A stretch of DNA of 38,788 nucleotides. Source: an uncultured Psychrobacter sp. (GTDB taxonomy: Bacteria > Pseudomonadota > Gammaproteobacteria > Pseudomonadales > Moraxellaceae). This document shows positions 8,482-16,504 of the stretch, piece after piece. A program made the translations under genes and the position numbers. Position 1 is the first letter of the stretch. Every line of letters starts with the position of its first letter. The DNA lies in assembly GCA_947495055.1 (NCBI GenBank), contig CANLXO010000017.1, forward strand, positions 1 to 38,788, written 5' to 3'. Under the pieces are notes generated by a model. That model was not told the DNA's origin, made no database searches, and saw only the letters and a program-made list of their open reading frames with translations.

Positions 8482-9963
8482 TTGTCTAAAACCCCAAAGA
8501 GCACGCCGCCTTTTTTAGCAAAAGATTTAGCCTGCTACTTATCAGTACGGCCTGTTGAGGTTGCACTTCCAGTACCGCTGGGTACAAATAGCGCACAGCA
8601 TCATGCCACTTTATACCGCTATCAGTTGCCTTTGGGTGGGATTAATGTATTAGCCTTCACCCTTTACTTGCCAGCTCACAGTAGTCGTAGCGTCATAGAA
8701 AGCGAGCGCATGGCTATGATTAAGGGAGCGTTAGCATGGCATAAACTGTTTTTGACACAGAATGCTGAGGATTCAAAAAGTCACAATCTATTAACCTTTG
8801 ATATTCAGCTCTACAATCATAACGATCTAAATCAAGCGTTTAGTCTTTTAGATATACAAAATGCTCAAAGCCGCGCTTTTGAGCACAGCTTTGGCGCGCG
8901 CTACTTTATGGAGGATCTGGTCGTTGATATGAGCGAAAACGTTCAGCAGCTACAGGTTTTTAGTCGACAGGACTGGCACGCTATACTTACAGCAGTACAG
9001 ACGCCTTGTGAGTTATGGCGGTTTTTGGAGTATCATTTAGCGTATTTGCAGCGCTCAGCGCTTGACGACGGTGTAGACTTTGATTCAGAGCAAGAGGTGC
9101 TCGATGCCTTTATGAGTGATGATGTGTTATTCACTCAAGCCATCACTATCGACAATGCTTTGATGAATTATAAGATGCAAGATAAGCCCAATTCTGCACT
9201 GATTACGATGAAGCTTGCGCAAAAAAGCAAAAGCAAAACATCGCCTATGTATCAGCGTCATATGCAACAGGCATCAACTCTATGGTCGCAGCTGATTGCA
9301 CAGATGATGACGACCGTCGATACTAAGCAGCAGGCGGATAAAAGAGGCTATCGTAAGGAACCAAGATCGATACAGTGGCAAAAGCAGCTACTAGATGAGT
9401 CACTGTTCTCTCGTCATGAGCTCGTTCGTACTATATATAAGCACCCCAAACAAGAACACGCTTTGCAGCAAAGTGGCTACGTGGTGCATCAGCACTCTTA
9501 TGAGCACTTGGGTCGACATTATGTTTTGGTATTCTACGGTCAAGTAAAGGGCGCTCAGCAAAGTAAGGCAGTTATTCAGCCTAAGCTTAGCGATATCGCG
9601 CAGGAGGTAGCAACGCGCTTACCGCTTGCAGAGCTGCATCATGTAATCGTAATGGGCGTCGACTTTATTACAGATCAAGATGATACCTTTATCGATATCG
9701 ATCTATGGATTCAGCCCATTGATGCGACGACTCAAAAAGAGCGGCAACTCACCAAACAGATTCAGCAGCTAAAACCACAAACCTCTAGGCTAAAAGAGGA
9801 CAGTCAGCAAACAAGTAACCCTCAAGTCACTAGCGAAATCCGAGCTAAGAGTGCACAGGTATCTAGCGCTCCAAAGCACAAGGATATAGAAAAAGGGAAG
9901 TTTAAAAAGCTGCCTAGTATGCAATTAAACTTGTCAATTCCTGCGCGCAAAGACAAGCCTTAA
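8482..9963 (+). CDS. Protein of unknown function, 493 aa
   Basis: I do not recognise this protein. There is no signal peptide or membrane segment, so it is probably cytosolic. The first ~380 residues look folded, with mixed alpha/beta composition. A strand-rich stretch around residues 335-405 (LGRHYVLVFYGQ, then LHHVIVMGVDFIT) is the most conserved-looking part. Residues from about 415 are polar, Gln/Ser/Lys-rich and probably disordered. Start choice: an ATG at 8466 runs straight into a stop, so TTG at 8482 with GAAAGGG 8 nt upstream is the best start. It is monocistronic, ending at the shared terminator at 10013. It may be a Moraxellaceae-specific family; that is a guess. Confidence 0.8.
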   Translation: MSKTPKSTPPFLAKDLACYLSVRPVEVALPVPLGTNSAQHHATLYRYQLPLGGINVLAFTLYLPAHSSRSVIESERMAMIKGALAWHKLFLTQNAEDSKSHNLLTFDIQLYNHNDLNQAFSLLDIQNAQSRAFEHSFGARYFMEDLVVDMSENVQQLQVFSRQDWHAILTAVQTPCELWRFLEYHLAYLQRSALDDGVDFDSEQEVLDAFMSDDVLFTQAITIDNALMNYKMQDKPNSALITMKLAQKSKSKTSPMYQRHMQQASTLWSQLIAQMMTTVDTKQQADKRGYRKEPRSIQWQKQLLDESLFSRHELVRTIYKHPKQEHALQQSGYVVHQHSYEHLGRHYVLVFYGQVKGAQQSKAVIQPKLSDIAQEVATRLPLAELHHVIVMGVDFITDQDDTFIDIDLWIQPIDATTQKERQLTKQIQQLKPQTSRLKEDSQQTSNPQVTSEIRAKSAQVSSAPKHKDIEKGKFKKLPSMQLNLSIPARKDKP

Positions 9964-10012
9964 ACAGTCTCAACTTTGCTAAGACCTATAAGTTTAAACT
10001 CAAACAGTAGCC

Positions 10013-10042
10013 ATAAAAAAAGACAGCCTAGGCTGTCTTTTT
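10013..10042. terminator. Bidirectional terminator
   Basis: AAAAGACAGCC pairs with GGCTGTCTTTT around a TA loop, with A-run and T-run flanks. It serves the 493-aa gene (plus strand) and the channel gene (minus strand). Confidence 0.9.
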
Positions 10043-10063
10043 GGTGCTTGAGAGTAATCTAGC

Positions 10064-11815
10064 TTATTTGTTGTCATTATTTAGATCGTTGTTTAGACCT
10101 TGATCAGACAACAAGTTTGAGCGGGTGTTGCTTTCAACATCAGTAGTGTCAACAGACTCAGACCCAAGCTTACTCGTATCGACAGTATCTGTACTAAAGT
10201 CGTTCGTAGTAGTACTTGTGGTTGTAGGCGTAGTGGCAGTTACCGAAGTATTGGTAGCATCAGCATCAGCAGTAGCAGCGCTTGGCGTGTTTTCGCGTAC
10301 CGCGTCCGCAACTTTGTCCTGCGTGCTGCTATTAGGCGTCACAGTAGATTTTGCTTTTGCTTTGTCGCTTTCTTTGTCCATCTTGTCCTGCATCTTACGT
10401 AAGAAGCGAGCGGCGGCTTCTTGACCACCAAGACCGAATGAAAGGGCAAAGGCTACAGCAACAGCGCCTAGTGTTAGACCAAATGCTAGGTTAACGATAG
10501 AATCTGCAATACCCATAGCTTTTAGACCCATGGCTAATACTAAGCCCATGATCAGTACGCGTACGATATTCGCTAAGAACTGCGATCCTTGCTCAGAGCG
10601 CTCAACGACACCGGCGATGATATTGGCAAGCCAAAAACCGATGAATAGGATGATCGCGCCCAAGATGATGTTCGCACCAAATGCGATAAACATCGTGATG
10701 ATCGCTGAGATAGGCTCAAAACCTAATAAGTCAGCTGCCGCAACTGCCGCAAATAACATCGCAAAGAAGATAATGGCATAGCCTACGACGTCAGATACTC
10801 GCTTGTCGCCCATCGTCTCTTGTAGACCGACTTTGGCTGGCAATTGATTGATCTGCGTGTTTTCTATCAAACCTTTGATGATGTTAGCGACCATGCGAAT
10901 AACATAGAAAGTCACAATCAAGATTGCCGCTGCCATAAAGATATTTGGCAAAGCTTCCATGATTTTGTTCAGCATGTTGGTTGCTGGACGAGCGATAACG
11001 TCAATTTTTAGCGCGTTTAGAGCGGCAATTGTCGTTGGAATAATAACGATTAAAAAGGCTAAAGAACCCGCGATATTAGGCAGACTGTTCTCTTCGCTCA
11101 AACCTGCTCTTGAGGCTAATTTTTGCACATCAAAAGTAGAGACAAGGTTAGTGACGATGCCGCGTACGACTTTGGCGATGATATAACCGACAACAAAGAC
11201 AACCGCTGCAATTAAGATATTAGGGATAAAGCTAAAGATCTTATCGACCATGTTAGTGAGCGGTGCAAATAGACCATCAAGCTCTAATTGACCTAGAACC
11301 ATTGTCAAAACGATAAGTAGGATGAACCAATAAACCATATCAGCAATCGTGCTGCTCATAGGTTTTACGCCAGCTTGAGCACTTAAACGCTCATCCATTG
11401 ACGTCTTAGACAGTCCAGTATTGATAGCGGTACGTACTACAGTAGCAATGACCCAACCAATCACACCAACGGCGATAGCAGCGATGAGGTTTGGAATAAA
11501 CGAGAGCACTTGACCGACCATATTAGCGAACGGTGCTGATACTGAATTGAGGTTTAACTGATTTAATGCCGCTGATATCGCGATAATAAAGATAAACCAA
11601 AAGACAATCTTGGAGACTATGCCTTCTATATCGTAGGTTTTACCTGTTGAGGTGTTCATACGTTGATTGACATTGACCTTTGCTAACACACCGCGCACTA
11701 CTGCTGCGATACCTAAAGCAACAAGCCAGCCAATGATAAAGATAAGAATAGCGCCGATGATAGAACCGATAGGTCCACCAAGATAGCCATTAAAAGATGT
11801 AAACGTTGGGTTCAT
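10064..11815 (-). CDS. CmpX-like mechanosensitive-channel-related membrane protein
   Basis: A multi-pass inner-membrane protein of 583 aa built from repeated units of the 'conserved TM helix' type (Pfam MS_channel_1st_1), as in Pseudomonas CmpX. At least four similar units can be read, each with a glycine-rich helix (FIPNLIAAIAVGVIGWVIA, then FIPNILIAAVVFVVGYIIA, then ALPNIFMAAAILIVTFYVI) followed by an amphipathic linker. About ten hydrophobic segments span residues 15-465. A last segment (LGAVAVAFALSFGLGGQEAA) resembles the pore-lining and vestibule start of MscS. The C-terminal ~105 residues are Thr/Ser/Asp-rich and low-complexity, probably disordered and cytoplasmic. The start has a very strong AAAGGAGG. 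A role in membrane-tension or envelope-stress response is known for relatives but inferred here. Confidence 0.85.
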   Translation of the reverse strand: MNPTFTSFNGYLGGPIGSIIGAILIFIIGWLVALGIAAVVRGVLAKVNVNQRMNTSTGKTYDIEGIVSKIVFWFIFIIAISAALNQLNLNSVSAPFANMVGQVLSFIPNLIAAIAVGVIGWVIATVVRTAINTGLSKTSMDERLSAQAGVKPMSSTIADMVYWFILLIVLTMVLGQLELDGLFAPLTNMVDKIFSFIPNILIAAVVFVVGYIIAKVVRGIVTNLVSTFDVQKLASRAGLSEENSLPNIAGSLAFLIVIIPTTIAALNALKIDVIARPATNMLNKIMEALPNIFMAAAILIVTFYVIRMVANIIKGLIENTQINQLPAKVGLQETMGDKRVSDVVGYAIIFFAMLFAAVAAADLLGFEPISAIITMFIAFGANIILGAIILFIGFWLANIIAGVVERSEQGSQFLANIVRVLIMGLVLAMGLKAMGIADSIVNLAFGLTLGAVAVAFALSFGLGGQEAAARFLRKMQDKMDKESDKAKAKSTVTPNSSTQDKVADAVRENTPSAATADADATNTSVTATTPTTTSTTTNDFSTDTVDTSKLGSESVDTTDVESNTRSNLLSDQGLNNDLNNDNK

Positions 11816-12239
11816 CCTGTCCTCCTTTAAACTTCACATATGAGTAGCAGAATAAAAGTCATGATATTGAAGGATGTAAACTCAAAACAATCACTTTTAT
11901 AATGAAAACACATACGGACAGTTATAATAAATAGTATTTTAATTGGCATTATTCGTTGAATATTTAAGTCGCTAACTAACTATTAAAGGCACTAAAAATA
12001 GGTGGTATATCATTCAAAATAAAGACCATATATTATCAGTAGTTTAATAAAAAGTTACCAAGAGTTACTTATCTTCTTAACCAAATTAGCTTAGCTGATA
12101 TAATCGTGAATATAAAGACAGAAAGCTTAACCTGCCACTATATTTGTGTGATAAGTTGTTATGTTTATAGTAAATACTTACATAGACTGTACATTGCACC
12201 GATAATTTTGCGCTAAACATGGCTCACAAAACCAAGATT
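11816..12239. other. AT-rich intergenic region between divergent genes
   Basis: About 420 bp without a convincing ORF. It separates the start of the channel gene (minus) from the FKBP gene (plus), so it should hold promoters for both. I see no strong hairpin, repeat or RNA gene in it. Confidence 0.6.
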
Positions 12240-12248
12240 TGCTATGAT
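12240..12248 (+). promoter_or_regulatory. Extended -10 promoter for the FKBP gene
   Basis: TGCTATGAT is identical to the extended -10 found before the acyltransferase gene. It predicts a transcript start near 12255, about 42 nt before the ATG. Confidence 0.5.
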
Positions 12249-12296
12249 ATCGTCACTGTGACATCTTGCCACTATTCTTCCAATTGAGAGCAATTT

Positions 12297-13025
12297 ATGA
12301 AAAAAATCACTACCTTAAGCATCAGTGCCCTTGCCAGCGCTATGGTATTAGTTGGCTGTAGCACTAATAACGGTAATCAAGAAGCCGCGGCGCAAAGCGT
12401 GGCTATCACTGAGCAAAGTACGGCTAATGAAAAAGTTGGCTACAGCTTAGGATTTATGATGGCTGAAGGCAACAAAGAAGCCGTTGATGATCTAAACCTA
12501 GATACCTTTGAGATGGGTTTTCGTGATGGTTACGACGGCAAAGAGTCGGCTCTAACCCAAGAGCAAATGCAAGAAGTGCTCATGACGTATCAAAAAGAGC
12601 AAGAAGAGAAGTTTGTTCAAGACATGCAAACTCAAGCGGTTGAAAACAAAGCTGCAGGCGAAGCCTTTTTGACAGCCAATGCTGCAAAAGAGGGCGTGAT
12701 GACCACGGATAGTGGTTTGCAATATAAAGTGCTAGAGGCAGGAACGGGTCAATCGCCAAAAGCGACAGACGTGGTTGAAGTAAACTACGAAGGCAAATTG
12801 ATCGATGGTACGGTATTTGACAGCTCATATGAGCGCGGCGAATCTGTTGAATTCCCACTCAATCAAGTGATCGCGGGCTGGACTGAGGGCTTGCAACTAA
12901 TGAAAGAGGGCGGTAAATACGAGTTTTATATCCCAGGTGATATCGCTTATGGCGAAGCGGGTAACGCAGGTATTGAGCCTAACAGCACCCTTATCTTTGT
13001 CGTTGAACTCATAGATGTTAAGTAA
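12297..13025 (+). CDS. FKBP-type peptidyl-prolyl isomerase, lipoprotein (FkpA/Mip-like)
   Basis: A 242-aa periplasm-facing prolyl isomerase that helps envelope proteins fold. The N-terminus is a lipoprotein signal: a Lys-rich start, a hydrophobic core, then the lipobox L-V-G-C21, so it should be lipid-anchored. Residues about 45-125 match the helical dimerisation domain of FkpA/Mip (VGYSLGFMMAEG, later KEQEEKFVQDM). The FKBP domain fills residues about 138-242, with VEVNYEGKLIDGTVFDSSY, the V-I-A-G-W of the active site and YIPGDIAYG. GAGAG lies just before the ATG. It is monocistronic with its own terminator. Confidence 0.95.
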   Translation: MKKITTLSISALASAMVLVGCSTNNGNQEAAAQSVAITEQSTANEKVGYSLGFMMAEGNKEAVDDLNLDTFEMGFRDGYDGKESALTQEQMQEVLMTYQKEQEEKFVQDMQTQAVENKAAGEAFLTANAAKEGVMTTDSGLQYKVLEAGTGQSPKATDVVEVNYEGKLIDGTVFDSSYERGESVEFPLNQVIAGWTEGLQLMKEGGKYEFYIPGDIAYGEAGNAGIEPNSTLIFVVELIDVK

Positions 13026-13046
13026 TATAAACACCTTATAAACAAG

Positions 13047-13076
13047 AAGCCCTTCAATATTTGAAGGGCTTTTTTG
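13047..13076. terminator. Bidirectional terminator between FKBP gene and argA
   Basis: AAGCCCTTCAA (13047-13057) pairs with TTGAAGGGCTT (13061-13071) around TAT, followed by a T-run. It lies between convergent genes. Confidence 0.92.
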
Positions 13077-13115
13077 TTGCTAGGTATTATTAAGCTAAAT
13101 GCTATTAAAATGAGC

Positions 13116-14438
13116 CTATAGCGTTTTTTGGAACACCTTTGAGTTGCGACCATTGTGATACTGCTCTAAGCGTTCCTTGGGCAGGGCATCAGCATCAACC
13201 TCTTCAAAGCCTTGCTCTACAAACCAGTGCGCGGTACGTGTGGTTAATACAAACAGTTTATGGAGACCATGACTACGTGCTTGCTGCTCCAAAAATGCCA
13301 GCAAATCAGCGCCGCGGCTCCCATTGCGGTATTCAGAATGTACCGCAACGCAAGCAACCTCGGCTGAGTCTTTACTTAAAGGGTAAAGGGCGGCGCAACC
13401 TAAAACCATGCCGTCACGCTCGATCACGCTGTAGTTGTCGATCTCTTGTTCTAAGCGCTCACGTGATCGGCTAACCAAGATACCTTGTTCCTCAAGTGGC
13501 GCTAGTAGCTCAGTGAGACCGATGACATCATCGATAGTCGCACGGCGAATCTCCTCGTAAGGATCATGGCTGATAAGCGTACCTGAGCCGTCACGGGTAA
13601 ATAACTCTTCTAACAAAGCGCCGTTTTTGGCATAGGAGATGATATGGGTGCGATGTACCCCTTGGCGGCAGGCTTTGCTGGCGCAGTGCAAAAAGTAGCA
13701 CAGCTCTTGGTTCAAATCGCGATCGCGTAAAAAACGATCGACCTCGTTAGGAATCATCTCGCTTAGCAAGCGATCATCATCGTTGATACCTGCCTCAGCA
13801 CCTAGCAGTATCAGCTTGTCCGCACCGAGGGCAACGGCTGCACTGAGAGCGACGTCCTCAGCCAATAGATTGAACACCTCACCGGTCGCTGAATACCCCA
13901 TCGAACCCAAAATAACAATATGATCGTGAAGCAAATTGTTTTTGATAGCTTCTATATCGATTGAGCGCACTTCACCTGTCATCTGATAATCTACGCCGTC
14001 GCGTACCCCATAAGGGCGGGCGGTGACGAAGTTACCTGAGACGGCATCGATACGAGAGCCATACATAGGCGAGTTGGCAAGGCCCATAGACAGCTGCGCT
14101 TCAATCTGTAAGCGAATCGCGCCTACAGCTTGCAAGATAGAGGGCATCGCCTCACGCGGGGTGACGCGGATATCTTGATGCAAAGGAGAGGTAATACCGA
14201 CTTCTTTGAGGTTCTTCTCAATTTGTGGACGTGCGCCGTGCACGAGTACCAGCTTAATACCTAAGCTGTGGAGCAAAGCGAAGTCATGAATAAGGGTGCT
14301 AAAATTGGGATGACGAACCGCCTCGCCGCCAAACATAATAACGAAAGTCTTGCCGCGATGGGTATTAATGTAGGGCGCAGAGTTACGAAACCAATGGACG
14401 TATTCAGGATTAATCTGTGGCATAGCGCTAGTAGTCAT
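13116..14438 (-). CDS. argA: Amino-acid N-acetyltransferase (N-acetylglutamate synthase)
   Basis: ArgA makes N-acetylglutamate from glutamate and acetyl-CoA, the first step of arginine synthesis, in the cytosol. At 440 aa it matches the two-domain ArgA family. An amino-acid-kinase-like domain covers residues about 25-285 (FVIMFGGEA; LVLVHGARPQI; later KLILLGAEAGI), which binds arginine as feedback inhibitor in relatives. A GNAT domain covers about 295-440, with an acetyl-CoA loop near EYRNGSRGADLL. The start ATG at 14438 lacks a good ribosome binding site (CTCCT lies there instead), but the conserved N-terminus FRNSAPYINTHRG begins 15 residues later, so the start cannot be far off. It is a single gene, away from other arg genes. 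Confidence 0.96.
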   Translation of the reverse strand: MTTSAMPQINPEYVHWFRNSAPYINTHRGKTFVIMFGGEAVRHPNFSTLIHDFALLHSLGIKLVLVHGARPQIEKNLKEVGITSPLHQDIRVTPREAMPSILQAVGAIRLQIEAQLSMGLANSPMYGSRIDAVSGNFVTARPYGVRDGVDYQMTGEVRSIDIEAIKNNLLHDHIVILGSMGYSATGEVFNLLAEDVALSAAVALGADKLILLGAEAGINDDDRLLSEMIPNEVDRFLRDRDLNQELCYFLHCASKACRQGVHRTHIISYAKNGALLEELFTRDGSGTLISHDPYEEIRRATIDDVIGLTELLAPLEEQGILVSRSRERLEQEIDNYSVIERDGMVLGCAALYPLSKDSAEVACVAVHSEYRNGSRGADLLAFLEQQARSHGLHKLFVLTTRTAHWFVEQGFEEVDADALPKERLEQYHNGRNSKVFQKTL

Positions 14439-14644
14439 AATAGGAGCAGTCTAAAGAGGAAAAAGGGGTGACAAAAAGGGTTTGCCTGCAAAGATTTACC
14501 ATAGCAAAAAACACCGTTATGAGCTATCTTTTTATTTGAATAGAATCAAGGGGCATTTATAGTGGAAAAGCTATATACACAACCTCAACACGGGGTTAGT
14601 ATACCTACAAATACTTTTTGCTATGCTAAGCGCTATTGCACCAA

Positions 14645-14678
14645 CACGACTCAAGAATAATCACGACTCAAGATTAAT
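14645..14678 (+). repeat. 17-bp tandem direct repeat (2 units)
   Basis: CACGACTCAAGAATAAT is followed immediately by CACGACTCAAGATTAAT, with one mismatch. It lies 50-85 bp upstream of the secreted-protein gene, in its likely promoter or leader region. A TGCTATGCT extended -10-like sequence precedes it at about 14619-14627. Confidence 0.7.
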
Positions 14679-14728
14679 CTCGGCTACGATTTACTGACCT
14701 CGTTTTATCGATACATTAATTAGGGATA

Positions 14729-15310
14729 ATGAACCTCATGAAAAAAATCAACTCTCTTGCCAATCCATTTACCGCTTGGAGCGGTCATCGCTTATTTCAC
14801 GTCGTCGCAGGTACGCTTATCGGTGTGATGGCAGTCACTCAAGCTTCGGCGATGCTACCGACGCCTGAGCAGACTGTTGACAATCCAGCGATGATGCAGC
14901 CTAGCACCTCAAGCGTGCAAGCGGTCAATACGACAGTGACCGCAGCACTCGTCGGCGTGGATGCCAATGGACAAGAAACTTTGATACCTGTCGATGCCAA
15001 TACCCGCTTGCAAGCTGGCAACATCTTAGAATATCAGGGTTATTTTACTAATAATAATGCAGATCGCGTGCGCAAGATGACAGTTACCATGAGTATCCCT
15101 GAGCAAGTAGAAATGATACGTGTGGTCGCGCCTGAGTTCCCGTATGGTAGTGTCGATGGCAATACGTTTGCTCGTATGCCGCTGCGCTCACGAGTCAATA
15201 ATCAGCTGGTAGAGGTTGCACCAAAATACTATAAAGCAGTACGCTGGGATATCGAAGATGTGGGTCTCAATGACACAGTAATGGTTAAGTACCGTGCTAA
15301 AGTTAAATAG
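14729..15310 (+). CDS. Secreted protein with DUF11-like beta domain
   Basis: A 193-aa exported protein. The N-terminus has a basic stretch, then a hydrophobic core (VVAGTLIGVMAVTQASA) ending in a signal-peptidase site around residue 41, so the mature protein is probably periplasmic. Residues about 92-190 resemble the DUF11/CARDB-type beta-sandwich: LEYQGYFTNNNAD, IPEQVEMIRV and a closing VKYRAKVK strand. Relatives are found in surface and periplasmic proteins of poorly known role. Two starts are possible: ATG 14729, only 3 nt after AGGG, or ATG 14738 (MKKIN), 12 nt after it; neither spacing is ideal. Monocistronic, with a terminator 33 bp downstream. Confidence 0.8.
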   Translation: MNLMKKINSLANPFTAWSGHRLFHVVAGTLIGVMAVTQASAMLPTPEQTVDNPAMMQPSTSSVQAVNTTVTAALVGVDANGQETLIPVDANTRLQAGNILEYQGYFTNNNADRVRKMTVTMSIPEQVEMIRVVAPEFPYGSVDGNTFARMPLRSRVNNQLVEVAPKYYKAVRWDIEDVGLNDTVMVKYRAKVK

Positions 15311-15343
15311 ATAAAATAGCACTACGACAGAAAACACGATGAT

Positions 15344-15379
15344 AAAAAGCACGGCAGTTTATATCTGTCGTGCTTTTTT
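15344..15379. terminator. Terminator between convergent genes
   Basis: AAAAGCACGGCAG pairs with CTGTCGTGCTTTT (one G-U) around a short AT loop, followed by a T-run. The A-run on the left makes it usable by the patatin gene too. Confidence 0.88.
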
Positions 15380-15411
15380 GTGCTTAGCCGTTTTTGTTTA
15401 CGTTGATAACA

Positions 15412-16407
15412 TCAAAGGGCCGTATATTTGCTCTTGGTTTTATCTTTAATGAATACTTTGATGGCATCAATTTGCGCCGTGGTAGCCTGCTCGCCTGCAT
15501 CGATTAAAGCGCGGCGTTGACTGGTATCAAACGAGCTAATATGACCGACTTTTGGGGTGATGATAATATCAGCGCGCTCGCGTTCACTGACCATAGCGGT
15601 TCGACTGCTTAAGGTAGCGGTACTGCGCGCAAAGGTGTTCTCAAGTAAGCCCCAGAAGCTACTTAGAGAAGTAATAGTAGGTATTCTATCAGTAGCGCTC
15701 GTGCGCGTTTTGCTATCAGCAGCGGTAACGTCGACGGCGATGACGATATCCGCGCCTAAGTCGCGCGCGCTATCAACGGGTACTAAACTGACTACGCCGC
15801 CATCGATGTATTTTTTGCCGACGCGTTCAGGAATGCGCGGTGCGATGAATATATTGGGCACACTACTTGACGCTTGTACCGCAAGGCCGGCATTGCCTGT
15901 AGTAAACACCGTTTTCTTTAGCGTATGTTTTTCAGCGGCGACTGCTGCAAATCGAATAGGGAAGTTCTCTATAGTGCGCCCTTCAGCTTTAGCATTAATA
16001 AAGTTTCTCAGCTTTATCCCTTCAATAAACCCCTGATTTGACCAAGTAAAATCAGTCAAGTCGCTATCAGAGGTGGTCAGCGCTAGCTGCTCTAATTGCG
16101 CGGCACTATAACCGCTTGCGTACAAGCTACCGATAACGCTGCCGATACTCGTACCGACGATAAGGGTCGGCGTAATGCCATTCTCCTCCAGCACTTTTAT
16201 CACTCCAACATGAGCAAAGCCTTTAGCGCCGCCGCCGCCCAAAACCAGCGCCACGCTTGGTGGTTCTACGATCGCAGCTGGCATAGTTGCAGCTGGCGTC
16301 ATACTGTTACAGGCACTCATGAGGGCAGTGAGCGCTATCAGCAGACTAGGCTGCATAGCTAAGCGAAAAGCTCTTAGCTTGCTAGATTGGCTATGCTTGG
16401 CAAACAT
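15412..16407 (-). CDS. Patatin-like phospholipase, predicted lipoprotein (RssA-like)
   Basis: A 331-aa patatin-fold serine hydrolase that would cleave acyl esters of phospholipids. The oxyanion loop is G57-G-G-G-A-K-G, the nucleophile S87 sits in G-T-S-I-G, and the catalytic Asp is D202 in IDGG. All three elements are intact, so it should be active. The N-terminus has a hydrophobic stretch ending L-M-S-A-C33, a lipobox, so it is probably anchored to a membrane and faces the periplasm. The positively charged region before it (about 18 residues) is long for a lipoprotein signal; a later Met at residue 18 could be the true start. No strong ribosome binding site is seen. It is divergent from recG. 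Confidence 0.9.
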   Translation of the reverse strand: MFAKHSQSSKLRAFRLAMQPSLLIALTALMSACNSMTPAATMPAAIVEPPSVALVLGGGGAKGFAHVGVIKVLEENGITPTLIVGTSIGSVIGSLYASGYSAAQLEQLALTTSDSDLTDFTWSNQGFIEGIKLRNFINAKAEGRTIENFPIRFAAVAAEKHTLKKTVFTTGNAGLAVQASSSVPNIFIAPRIPERVGKKYIDGGVVSLVPVDSARDLGADIVIAVDVTAADSKTRTSATDRIPTITSLSSFWGLLENTFARSTATLSSRTAMVSERERADIIITPKVGHISSFDTSQRRALIDAGEQATTAQIDAIKVFIKDKTKSKYTAL

Positions 16408-16504
16408 AAAAATACCCTATAATTATCGTTATAATTAGCTTAGCATAATCAAACGCGTTGTCCGTTATAATAACCTACAGTATGAGACTTAATTAGGACT
16501 TTTG

